A DNA stretch of 64,000 nucleotides, from positions 3,313 to 67,312 of the forward strand of contig NZ_DFUE01000052.1 in assembly GCF_002379585.1 (NCBI RefSeq), written 5' to 3'. The position numbers were made by a program, and so were the translations under genes. The notes beneath the pieces are model-generated. The model was not told where the DNA came from, made no database searches, and worked only from the letters and a program-made list of their open reading frames with translations. Position 1 is the first letter of the stretch, and each line of letters starts with the position of its first letter. Of this stretch, positions 51,484-59,659 are shown piece after piece. This DNA is from Pseudomonas sp. UBA4194 (GTDB taxonomy: Bacteria; Pseudomonadota; Gammaproteobacteria; Pseudomonadales; Pseudomonadaceae).

Positions 51484-52506
51484 ATGTCCCGCACGATCCG
51501 TTTTCATAAATTTGGTCCGGCCGAAGTTCTCAAGTGCGAAGAGCACGAGGCTGCTTCGCCTGCTGCGGGCGAAGTGCAGGTGCGTGTGCAGGCCGTGGGT
51601 ATCAGCTGGTACGACGTCCTTTGGCGGCAGAACCTGGCGCCTTCCCATGCTCGCTTGCCAGCTGGTCTGGGCCAGGAAATGTCCGGTGTGGTGACCGCGC
51701 TTGGCGAAGGCGTGGAGGGTTTTGCCGTAGGTGACAAGGTCGCCAGCTTTCCGGCGCAAAGCCCCAACGAGTACCCGGTCTATGGCGAGGTCATCGTCCT
51801 GCCGGTCACTGCGCTGACCCGCTACCCGGACCTCCTCACGCCAGTCGAGGCGGCGGTTCATTACACGCCATTGCTTATCGCTTATTTTGCCTATGCCGAA
51901 CTGGCGCGGGCCAAGCCAGGGCAGACGGCCCTGGTGACTGACGCGAGCCACTGTGCCGGCCCTTCGTTTGTGCAGTTGGGCAAGGCCCTGGGCTTGAAAG
52001 TGATTGCCGCCACACGCTCACCGGATGAGCGCGACTATCTGTTGTCGCTGGGCGCCGAGAAAGTGATCGTCACCGAGGAGCAGGACTTGCTGATGCAGAT
52101 CAACAAGTACACTGGCAATCGGGGTGTCGACATGGTTCTGGATGGTCTGGGCGGTCCGCAGATGTCCATGCTTGGGGATGTGCTGGCGCCACGCGGCAGC
52201 TTGATCCTGTATGGCCTGCAGGGTGGCAACCAGACGCCGTTTCCAGCCTGCGCGGCGTTCCAGAAGAATATCCAGTTCCATGTGCACTGCCTGGGCAACT
52301 TCCTGGGCAAGCCGGAACTGGGTATTACCCAGGATGGCGAAGCGCTTCAGCGCGCCCTGCGCGACATCAATCAGCTCACCGCAGACCGCGTGCTGGTGCC
52401 GCAGATCGCCAAGGTGTATCCGTTCGAGAAGTTCATGGAAGCGCATAAAGCCATGGACGAGTGCCCGTGCGGCGGCCGCATCGCCCTGGAGTTGGGCACT
52501 GCCTGA
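51484..52506 (+). CDS. Zinc-independent MDR alcohol dehydrogenase / quinone reductase-like protein
   Basis: A 340-residue medium-chain dehydrogenase/reductase. The N-terminal GroES-like domain (GQEMSGVVTALGEGVEGFAVGDKV) lacks the usual catalytic Cys/His zinc ligands, as in quinone oxidoreductases and acrylyl-CoA-type reductases. The Rossmann domain is degenerate at the glycine motif (ALVTDASHCAGPSFVQLGKALG). It would reduce a quinone or activated alkene with NADPH. GAGG precedes the ATG by six bases. Divergent from the LysR gene. Confidence 0.87.
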   Translation: MSRTIRFHKFGPAEVLKCEEHEAASPAAGEVQVRVQAVGISWYDVLWRQNLAPSHARLPAGLGQEMSGVVTALGEGVEGFAVGDKVASFPAQSPNEYPVYGEVIVLPVTALTRYPDLLTPVEAAVHYTPLLIAYFAYAELARAKPGQTALVTDASHCAGPSFVQLGKALGLKVIAATRSPDERDYLLSLGAEKVIVTEEQDLLMQINKYTGNRGVDMVLDGLGGPQMSMLGDVLAPRGSLILYGLQGGNQTPFPACAAFQKNIQFHVHCLGNFLGKPELGITQDGEALQRALRDINQLTADRVLVPQIAKVYPFEKFMEAHKAMDECPCGGRIALELGTA

Positions 52507-52517
52507 GCACGTCCCCT

Positions 52518-52772
52518 TCACGTGTTGATTGACACATCTGTTGCGGCTCTCGCCGCAACAGCCCGGTTTCCTCGCTTTTTGTTCTGCATTTCCGCTTCGC
52601 TGTAGGAAGCGTCCTCGCCTTTTTTCAGACTCAGCCCAATTGTCTGAACACCTGCTGCTGGTGCCTCATGTCTCGACGATGGATCGAGCACGCCCAGGGT
52701 CTTTTCCAGGTCCGTATCTGCATGGTTTTTTGCGCTCCTTCTGTATCTTTTAATCAGGTTGCAGCTCTCCAT
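52518..52772 (-). CDS. Possible small hydrophilic protein, 84 residues
   Basis: An 84-codon frame from ATG 52772 with a charged, soluble-looking composition (EKTLGVLDPSSRHEAPAAG, then SLKKGEDASYSEAEMQNKK). I do not recognise it. Against it: no clear Shine-Dalgarno, several AGA codons unusual for these neighbours, and a terminator-like hairpin lies within its 3' part. For it: an otherwise empty 361-base gap and protein-like sequence with no low-complexity bias. Confidence 0.3.
   Translation of the reverse strand: MESCNLIKRYRRSAKNHADTDLEKTLGVLDPSSRHEAPAAGVQTIGLSLKKGEDASYSEAEMQNKKRGNRAVAARAATDVSINT
52538..52561 (+). terminator. Hairpin after the MDR reductase gene
   Basis: CTGTTGCGG and CCGCAACAG form a perfect 9-bp stem with a 6-base loop, 32 bases after the stop codon, followed by CCCGGTTTCCTCGCTTTTT. 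A likely terminator with a delayed T run. Confidence 0.6.
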
Positions 52773-52867
52773 AATGCCGGTCTGACGCCCGTGTCCCGTC
52801 CTCCCGCCAATCGGCGCAGCAAGGCATGTCGCGGGGGAGTCTGAGCACTGGACGCGGATATCAAGCA

Positions 52868-54178
52868 ATGAGCGTGATGCACCAACAAGCAATGAACTAC
52901 GTCTACCAGCAGGTGCTGACCAAACTGCTGGGTACTTTCTCCATCGCCCAGCGTTCGGCCGTGCAGACCTTGATCCAGCGCCTGCAGTTGGCCGCTGGAG
53001 GCGCGCAGCGGTTGGGTACCTACAAGATCATGCTGCTGGTGGCGGGAGACAAGGCCAGTGCCGGCGCCATGGCCCTGTTGCGTGCGGCCCAGCTGACCCT
53101 GGCCGCGCGCAACCAGCCCACTTTCCGTATCCGCATGGTGGTGCACGCTCACGGTCAGTTTGACGCGCAGCGGCGGGAGAACATCCAGCATTGCTGCAAC
53201 GCACTGTTCGTGCATGACGATCCCAGGGTGGAGATGCTCCAGCTGTCCGACGGCAAGGTGGGCGTCTACGATCCCCTCAAGCTCGCGGCGGGCGGCGGCA
53301 AGCCCAGTGGACGCAATGAATTGCTGTTGTGTGGCCATATGGGCAGCGCCAGGTTGTATGCCCGCTTGCAGCATGAAGGCTATATGGCCCTCACGCGCAT
53401 CTATCGACGCTTGCTGGCCTGGCGCGGCGGGGCAGATGCCATTGCCGTCGACTATCCACCTGTCCAGCGCCGTCGATTCGTCTCGTGGGGGATGGCCAGT
53501 TTGCGCAGCGCTGGCCAGGGTCCCCTGCCGCGAGGTCAGTGGCAGGGGACACGCTGCTTGCGTGCCCTCGAGTTGCTCGCTCACCCCAGCGACATGCTGC
53601 CGTGCCCAGCGCATGGTCGCTACGTTGGAGAGGTCAAGGAAGCGGCCTTCCTGCCGCTGTTCGAAATGATGGGGACATTGCCCAACTACAGCGGCTTGCT
53701 GGCGTTCCTGGGCTGCAAGGTGGCGGAGCCGATCTTTCACCCCAGTGAGGGCAGGCATCGGCATGTGGCCTTGTTGGGCCACATCGCTGGCCTGCGCGGC
53801 GAGCATGTCGAACAGTGTGGTTATGCGGCAGGCTTGCAACGCTACCTCCGCCTATTGCGCGGAGGCGCAAACCCCGCCGTACGGGTGCCGCCTGTGGAGC
53901 TTGCCCGTGAGCAAGCCCAGGCGCTGGCCCGAGTTGCCTACGGCCTGACCGAAACCCAACTGACGTGTCTGGTATTCGCCCCCATCGTTGGCCATGCCGC
54001 AGGCATGGAGGCATTCCTGCGTGCGTGTCATCCCGGCATGCTGGTGGCGTTGCCTTATCTGCACAAGGCACTGCAGGGCGCCGCCGCGCCAGACCAGGTT
54101 ACGCAGTGGCTGCAAGAATGTACCGGGCTGCCACTGCCCGTTCTGCAGGAGCTGTACCGCCTGCGACCGGCCACATGA
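52868..54178 (+). CDS. Unrecognised 436-residue protein
   Basis: No family is recognised. The protein opens with a helical stretch (YVYQQVLTKLLGTFSIAQRSAVQTLIQRL), followed by an alpha/beta-looking part with IMLLVAGDKASAGAMALLRAAQ and FRIRMVVHAHGQFDAQRRENI, and ends in a helical, Leu-rich half. No signal peptide or membrane segment is evident. Its TGA overlaps the ATG of the MocR-like gene (ATGA), so the two are made together and probably work together. The start at 52868 is uncertain; 52826 and 52877 are alternatives. Confidence 0.7.
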   Translation: MSVMHQQAMNYVYQQVLTKLLGTFSIAQRSAVQTLIQRLQLAAGGAQRLGTYKIMLLVAGDKASAGAMALLRAAQLTLAARNQPTFRIRMVVHAHGQFDAQRRENIQHCCNALFVHDDPRVEMLQLSDGKVGVYDPLKLAAGGGKPSGRNELLLCGHMGSARLYARLQHEGYMALTRIYRRLLAWRGGADAIAVDYPPVQRRRFVSWGMASLRSAGQGPLPRGQWQGTRCLRALELLAHPSDMLPCPAHGRYVGEVKEAAFLPLFEMMGTLPNYSGLLAFLGCKVAEPIFHPSEGRHRHVALLGHIAGLRGEHVEQCGYAAGLQRYLRLLRGGANPAVRVPPVELAREQAQALARVAYGLTETQLTCLVFAPIVGHAAGMEAFLRACHPGMLVALPYLHKALQGAAAPDQVTQWLQECTGLPLPVLQELYRLRPAT

Positions 54179-55578
54179 AGGGCGCGCGGGGAAGCGGCGC
54201 AGCGCAATTTGCTTACCTGGGCGTCTATCGCTATCTACTTGCCCTGCTGGCCGCCGTAGAGCCGGGACAGCGGATCAAGCTTCCCTCGCTGCGCGCTCTG
54301 GGCCGTCAGCTGGGTGTGTCGGTATCCACGGCGCAGGCCGCCTATACGCTTCTGGAAACCGAGGGGCGCATCCATTCGGTGGCCAAATCCGGCTATTTTG
54401 CCGACGGGCCGGCACCATTTCCGCCCGCCCTCTACGGTTCGGACTTGCTGCAGCGAATGCTCGCCAGCGCCTGTCAGCCGACGATTCAGGCTTTCAGTCG
54501 GGGTGCGCCGCCGGCTGACACCGTGGCCGTTGGGCAACTGCTGAAGTTGGAAGCCCAGCTCGCACGTCGCTACCCGGCGGGACTGGCCGAGTTGGCGCAG
54601 CCGGGTGGCGAGCTGGAGCTGCGTCGTGTGCTTGCGGCCCGCTACACTCGATCACTGCACGACTCCTGGAGCGCTGACGATGTCTACATCGGCAGCGATT
54701 TCAGCGCGGTGTTGGAGATGACCTGGACGGCGCTCGAGCTCAAGGGCGCGGTGGTGGCGGTGCCGGCGCCTTGCTCATGGCGAATTCTCAGGACGTTGCA
54801 GGCCGCAGGGGCACAGGTGGTTGAACTGGCGCTGGCACCTGGCGAGAAATTCCCCCTGCAGCGGCTGCAGGCCTTGTTCACCCGGCATCGGGTACGGGTC
54901 ATCGTGCTCGGCTCGTCGTTCCTGTGGCCGTTGGGTATGGCACTGAGCGACGCCGATAAGCGCGGGATCGCGCGACTGCTCGAGCGGCAAGGTGTTTGGG
55001 TGGTCGAGGACGATACCCAAGGCGACCTGGCCGTGCGCCCCGGCATGCGCTTTCGCGAGCTGGTCGATCCGCAGCGGCTGCTGGTGCTGGGGTCGCTGCA
55101 ATACAGCCTGGGTGCCGAAGCACCTTTTGCCTACCTGTTGAGCCGGCACTGGCATGCCGGGCTGCAGCGCCTTTGCCTGCAACGCGCGGCCGTGCCCCCT
55201 CCCTTGCGCCACAAAGCCCTGGCGCGTTTCATCGGCAGCGGTGGTTACGACGCTCATATCACCCGGCTGATCGCACGTGTCCAGCCACAGGTGGCGGCTC
55301 GGGCCAGGGTCCTGCGCACAGTGCTCGATGAACACCTGCACATCAACGTGCCAGCGGGAGGCGCCACGCTGTGGGCGGCCGCTCGCCACCCGGTCGATAT
55401 GCGCAGCGTATTCGAGACGCTGCGCCAGCAGCGCTTTCTGATTGCCCCCGGGGATATCTTCAGCCTCCAGGGCCACTGCCAGCACCACCTGCGAGTGGAT
55501 GCCAGCCGTCACGATACGAACACATTCGAGCGGTTGCTGGTTGCCCTGGGCTGCGCCCTGGAGCGGCATCGGGTCTAG
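54175..55578 (+). CDS. GntR/MocR-like protein with a degenerate aminotransferase domain
   Basis: A 467-residue protein with an N-terminal GntR winged helix (~20-80; LPSLRALGRQLGVSVSTAQAAYTLLETEGRI) and a fold-type I aminotransferase-like region. MocR proteins normally bind PLP through a Lys in a G(T/S)FSK-x-L motif; here the equivalent segment is LGSLQYSLGAEAPFAYL, with Tyr in place of Lys. The usual EDDYDSEF has become EDDTQGDL. It therefore probably cannot form a PLP aldimine and may sense something else or be a structural regulator. It is translationally coupled to the unknown gene upstream. Confidence 0.82.
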   Translation: MKGARGSGAAQFAYLGVYRYLLALLAAVEPGQRIKLPSLRALGRQLGVSVSTAQAAYTLLETEGRIHSVAKSGYFADGPAPFPPALYGSDLLQRMLASACQPTIQAFSRGAPPADTVAVGQLLKLEAQLARRYPAGLAELAQPGGELELRRVLAARYTRSLHDSWSADDVYIGSDFSAVLEMTWTALELKGAVVAVPAPCSWRILRTLQAAGAQVVELALAPGEKFPLQRLQALFTRHRVRVIVLGSSFLWPLGMALSDADKRGIARLLERQGVWVVEDDTQGDLAVRPGMRFRELVDPQRLLVLGSLQYSLGAEAPFAYLLSRHWHAGLQRLCLQRAAVPPPLRHKALARFIGSGGYDAHITRLIARVQPQVAARARVLRTVLDEHLHINVPAGGATLWAAARHPVDMRSVFETLRQQRFLIAPGDIFSLQGHCQHHLRVDASRHDTNTFERLLVALGCALERHRV

Positions 55579-55614
55579 CACCATCGGTCATTTTCCGTTT
55601 GCCTGATTTTCGGT

Positions 55615-55630
55615 CTGTATGTATAACCAG
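55615..55630 (+). promoter_or_regulatory. Near-consensus LexA box upstream of the FAN1-helicase pair
   Basis: CTGTATGTATAACCAG matches CTGT-N8-ACAG at seven of the eight fixed positions (ACAG reads CCAG) and has the AT-rich core usual for strong sites. It lies 45 bases before the GTG of the FAN1 gene. Confidence 0.65.
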
Positions 55631-55659
55631 TAAAATTTTGTATCAGATCTGGCAGCGGC

Positions 55660-57312
55660 GTGGCATTCGAACCTCTGGAAAACCCTTTCTATTACCTGGC
55701 CAACTTTCGTCAGGTACTGGCGTGGCTTGGGCAGCGCTACGCCGATGTACTCGATGACGAAGAGCACGGGTTCATCCGTCGCTTCGCCACGCTGCCGGAC
55801 AATGCCCAAGCCTTGCTGGTGCGCATGATCATGCGCAAGGGCGCGCTGTTCCGCGCCAGTCGCCTGAACTACCCGGAAATTGGCTGTACCCTGACGGCGG
55901 CACGCCCGCTGCTGGTCGAAGGATGGCTGGATGACCAGGCACCTTTGACCCTGGAGCAGGTGTTCGACCTGCTGGTCAAGCCCGAGCTGATCACCCATTT
56001 CAGCCACCTCCAGTTGCGCAGCACGCTGTCCAAGGCACAGATCTTTGAAATATTGGCTGCAAGCGAATGGCCTGCCCAGCCGCTGGGGCAATGGTGCCCG
56101 GCGCTTGGCGATGCCGTGTACAGCCTGACCGTGGATGAGCTGTGTGACCGTCTGCGCTTGCTGTTCTTCGGCAATCTGCGCCAGGGCTGGGCGGATTTCG
56201 TCCTGGCCGATCTGGGGGTATACCGTTACGAGTCGGTGCCGATGGGGCCAGAATCCCGGGGCCTGACTCACCGCGATGACGTCGCCGCGTGCATTGCCTT
56301 GCACGTCTGCGGAGAAGCCATGGAAGCCGGCGAGGCCAGCGCGGACCTGCACCAGCAGTTGCTGGCCATCAATACGGACAAATCCTGGCTGCAGCGGCGC
56401 CGGGAAAAGCTGCTGTTCCGCCTGGGTTACGCGTGTGAGCGTCAGCAGAACATGGAGCTGGCGCTGACCATCTATAGAAGCTGTAGCTTTCACCAGGCCC
56501 GTGCACGGGTGATTCGCGTGCTGGAGCTGACCGGCGCCTATGCGCAAGCCCTGGCACTGGCCGAGGAGGCCAGCGCAGCGCCGGTGGACCCTGCTGAAGC
56601 GCAGCAATTGAGCCGAATGCTGCCGCGCCTGCGTCGACATGTGGGCCTACCGGCGGGCCCGCGGCGAACCGCGGCCAAGGTCGAGCGGCTGGATCTGGCG
56701 GTGCAACTGTGCGACCAGCCATTGAGTGTCGAGCAGCGCGTGGCGCTGTATCTGCACGGCGAGCAGCAGCCTGTGCACTACGTCGAGAACACGCTGTTCA
56801 ACGCCCTGTTCGGCCTGCTGTGCTGGCCGGCCATCTTCGCACCGCTGCCGGGGGCATTTTTCCACCCGTTTCAGAGTGGGCCGGCAGATCTGCTGCAAAC
56901 GGACTTTCGCGCGCGTCGTGGCGAGCTGTTCGCGGCTTGTCTGGGACAGCTGGAAACGGATGAATACAAGGCTTCGATTCGCGCGACCTACCAAGCCAAG
57001 TGGGGTCTGCAATCACCTTTCGTGCACTGGGGCATGCTCGATGAACCTTTGCTGGAGCTGGCCTTGCAGTGCATTCCGGCCGAGCACCTGAAGCACTGTT
57101 TCGACCGCTTGCTGGAAGATATAAAGGCCAACCGCACCGGCATGCCAGACCTTATCCAGTTCTGGCCCGAGGAGCGTCGCTACCTGATGATCGAGGTCAA
57201 GGGCCCGGGGGACCGCCTGCAGGACAATCAGCTGCGTTGGCTGGATTTCTGCGCGCGCCACCAGATGCCGGTGCAGGTCTGTTATGTCGAGTGGGCTGGG
57301 CAGACCGCGTGA
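55660..57312 (+). CDS. Bacterial FAN1-like VRR-NUC nuclease
   Basis: A 550-residue structure-specific nuclease. FAN1 proteins cleave 5' flaps and unhook interstrand crosslinks. The C-terminal VRR-NUC domain holds the catalytic set Asp497 (GMPDLI), Glu512 and Lys514 (MIEVKGPGDRLQDNQLRW). The N-terminal part has the SAP-like and TPR-rich helical regions (the HFSHLQLRSTLSKAQIFEIL segment), starting ENPFYYLANFRQVL as usual in bacterial FAN1. It starts with GTG at 55660 and overlaps the helicase gene by four bases. A LexA-like box lies upstream. Confidence 0.9.
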   Translation: MAFEPLENPFYYLANFRQVLAWLGQRYADVLDDEEHGFIRRFATLPDNAQALLVRMIMRKGALFRASRLNYPEIGCTLTAARPLLVEGWLDDQAPLTLEQVFDLLVKPELITHFSHLQLRSTLSKAQIFEILAASEWPAQPLGQWCPALGDAVYSLTVDELCDRLRLLFFGNLRQGWADFVLADLGVYRYESVPMGPESRGLTHRDDVAACIALHVCGEAMEAGEASADLHQQLLAINTDKSWLQRRREKLLFRLGYACERQQNMELALTIYRSCSFHQARARVIRVLELTGAYAQALALAEEASAAPVDPAEAQQLSRMLPRLRRHVGLPAGPRRTAAKVERLDLAVQLCDQPLSVEQRVALYLHGEQQPVHYVENTLFNALFGLLCWPAIFAPLPGAFFHPFQSGPADLLQTDFRARRGELFAACLGQLETDEYKASIRATYQAKWGLQSPFVHWGMLDEPLLELALQCIPAEHLKHCFDRLLEDIKANRTGMPDLIQFWPEERRYLMIEVKGPGDRLQDNQLRWLDFCARHQMPVQVCYVEWAGQTA

Positions 57313-59558
57313 GTTACCGAGTGGCCGTGCGTGCCTTGTGCGAGTTCACCGCCAAGGTGGGCGATCTGGACCTGCGCTTTACCCCGTCGCCGTCGGCCCT
57401 GGAAGGGATGGCCGGGCATCGCCGGGTCACCCAGGGGCGCAGTGCGGGCTATCAGACTGAAGTGGCCTTGTCTGGCGAGTTTCATGAACTGCAGGTGCGC
57501 GGCCGCGCGGACGGCTACGATCCTGCGCTCAACCGGCTGGAAGAAATCAAGACCCACCGCGGCGACCTGGCCCTGCAACCGCAGAACCATCGCCAGTTGC
57601 ACTGGGCTCAAGCCAAGGTCTATGCCTGGCTGATGTGTCAGTCGCTGCAGCTCGAGCAGATGGATGTGGCCCTGGTGTACTTCGATGTGGACTACGACAA
57701 GCAGACACTGTTTTCCCAACACTATCAGGCCGCCGAGCTAGAGGCCCACTATGAGCGCCTGTGCACGCTGTTCCTCGCGTGGGCGCGCCAGGAGCTGTCG
57801 CGCAAGGCGGAACGGGACCTGGCCCTGACCGCGTTGAAGTTTCCTCATGGGACCTTTCGCGCCGGGCAGCGTGAGCTGGCCGAGACCGTCTACAAGGCGG
57901 TCAGTACCGGCCGTTGCCTGATGGCCCAGGCCACCACTGGCATCGGCAAGACGTTGGGCACATTGTTCCCGTTGCTCAAGGCCGTGGTACCGCAGCAACT
58001 GGACAAGATCCTGTTTCTAAGCGCCAAGACCCCAGGCCGCGCGTTGGCCCTGGAAGCGGTCAGCCAACTGCATCGGCAACCGGGCCTGCCCCTGCGCACC
58101 TTGGAAATGGTCGCCCGCGACAAAGCCTGCGAGCACCCCGACAAGGCGTGCCATGGCGAGTCCTGTCCCTTGGCCAAAGGGTTTTACGACCGCTTGCCGG
58201 CGGCCCGTGAAGCCGCGGTTCACGTCGCCATCCTCGACCAGGCCACGGTGCGCCGCATTGCCCTGGAACATCAGGTGTGCCCGTACTACCTCAGTCAGGA
58301 ACTGGCGCGCTGGGTCGATATCGTGATTGGCGACTACAACTATTACTTTGACCTCAATGCCTTGTTGTTCGGCCTGGCCCAGGAGCATCAGTGGCAGCTC
58401 GCGGTGTTGGTGGATGAATCCCACAATCTGGTCGACCGTGCGCGCGGCATGTACAGCGCCACGCTCGACCAGAGCGCGCTGCAGGCCATTCGCAAGGCGC
58501 CACCAGCGAAGCTCAAGAGCCCGCTGCAGCGGCTGAACCGAGAGTGGAACGTGCTCTACGCCGAGCAGATAGCGCCGTACCAGGTCCACCCCAGGCTGCC
58601 GGACAAGTTCATCCTAACGCTGCTGCGCTGCATCAGCCTGATCACTGACGAGATGAATGCGCAGCCACAGGGTATCGACCGCGAATTGCTGGATTTCTAT
58701 TTCCAGGCCTTGCAGTTCACCCGTGTCGCCGAGCTGTTCGACGAGCATTATCTGTTCGATGTGACCCGTCGCGATCCCCCCGGCAAGCGCGCCCAGGCCC
58801 AGCTGTGCCTGCGCAACGTGGTGCCTGCGCCGCTGCTGGCACCGCGCCTGGCGGCGGCGCGCAGCGCCATACTGTTTTCCGCCACCCTCAGCCCGCGCAA
58901 CTATTACGCTGACCTCCTGGGATTACCCAAGGATTGCGCCTGGATCGATGTGCAATCGCCGTTCAGCGCCTCCCAGTTGGAAGTGCGCATCGTCGACAGC
59001 ATCTCGACGCGTTTCAATCATCGTCAGGCATCGCTCGGTCCCATCGCCGACTTGATCGCGCAGCAGTACCTCCAGCAACCGGGTAACTACCTGGCGTTCT
59101 TCAGCAGCTTCGATTACCTGCAACAGGTGCAAGGGCTGCTGGCCGAGCGCTACCCGCAGATCGACCTGTGGGCGCAGGCGCGGAAGATGGATGAAAGTGC
59201 GCGCCGGGATTTCCTCGGGCGATTTACCGAAACCAGTCGGGGCGTGGGGTTCGCGGTACTGGGCGGCGCTTTTGGCGAAGGCATCGACCTGCCCGGCGCA
59301 CGACTGATCGGGGCGTTCATCGCTACCTTGGGGCTAGCGCAACTCAATCCGGTCAATGAACAGATCAAGGGCCGCATGAACGCGTTGTTCGGCTCTGGAT
59401 ACGACTACACCTATTTGTACCCTGGATTGTGCAAGGTGGTGCAGGCGGCGGGAAGGGTGATCCGCGGCCAGGATGATCGAGGGGTGGTGGTATTGATCGA
59501 TGATCGTTTTGCCGAAGGGCGGGTCAAGGCGCTGTTCCCGCGCTGGTGGGAGGTTTAG
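57309..59558 (+). CDS. PD-(D/E)XK nuclease fused to XPD/DinG-type helicase
   Basis: A 749-residue fusion. Residues ~1-160 are a RecB-like nuclease: Asp68, Glu79-x-Lys81 and Gln101-x3-Tyr105 (QAKVY). From ~180 an iron-sulfur superfamily 2 helicase follows: Walker A GIGKT at 211-215, four cysteines at 274, 281, 286 and 324 for a [4Fe-4S] cluster, DESH at 369-372, and late motifs ILFSATLSP and VVQAAGRVIRGQDD. It should unwind 5'-3' and cut DNA. GTG start overlaps the FAN1 stop, so it is the coupled partner of the FAN1 nuclease in repair. Confidence 0.9.
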   Translation: MSYRVAVRALCEFTAKVGDLDLRFTPSPSALEGMAGHRRVTQGRSAGYQTEVALSGEFHELQVRGRADGYDPALNRLEEIKTHRGDLALQPQNHRQLHWAQAKVYAWLMCQSLQLEQMDVALVYFDVDYDKQTLFSQHYQAAELEAHYERLCTLFLAWARQELSRKAERDLALTALKFPHGTFRAGQRELAETVYKAVSTGRCLMAQATTGIGKTLGTLFPLLKAVVPQQLDKILFLSAKTPGRALALEAVSQLHRQPGLPLRTLEMVARDKACEHPDKACHGESCPLAKGFYDRLPAAREAAVHVAILDQATVRRIALEHQVCPYYLSQELARWVDIVIGDYNYYFDLNALLFGLAQEHQWQLAVLVDESHNLVDRARGMYSATLDQSALQAIRKAPPAKLKSPLQRLNREWNVLYAEQIAPYQVHPRLPDKFILTLLRCISLITDEMNAQPQGIDRELLDFYFQALQFTRVAELFDEHYLFDVTRRDPPGKRAQAQLCLRNVVPAPLLAPRLAAARSAILFSATLSPRNYYADLLGLPKDCAWIDVQSPFSASQLEVRIVDSISTRFNHRQASLGPIADLIAQQYLQQPGNYLAFFSSFDYLQQVQGLLAERYPQIDLWAQARKMDESARRDFLGRFTETSRGVGFAVLGGAFGEGIDLPGARLIGAFIATLGLAQLNPVNEQIKGRMNALFGSGYDYTYLYPGLCKVVQAAGRVIRGQDDRGVVVLIDDRFAEGRVKALFPRWWEV

Positions 59559-59617
59559 TGGCGGCCTCGTCGCCTAGTGCGTAAGGCGACGATAGCGCTC
59601 GGACCGGCACGCACCCA

Positions 59618-59646
59618 TAAAAAAACCCGCCGAAGCGGGTTTTTTC
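59618..59646. terminator. Bidirectional intrinsic terminator
   Basis: AAAAAACCCGC-CGAA-GCGGGTTTTTT: a GC stem with A and T tracts on both sides, between the convergent helicase and nuoN genes. It should serve both strands. Confidence 0.92.
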
Positions 59647-59659
59647 AAAACACGGATCA

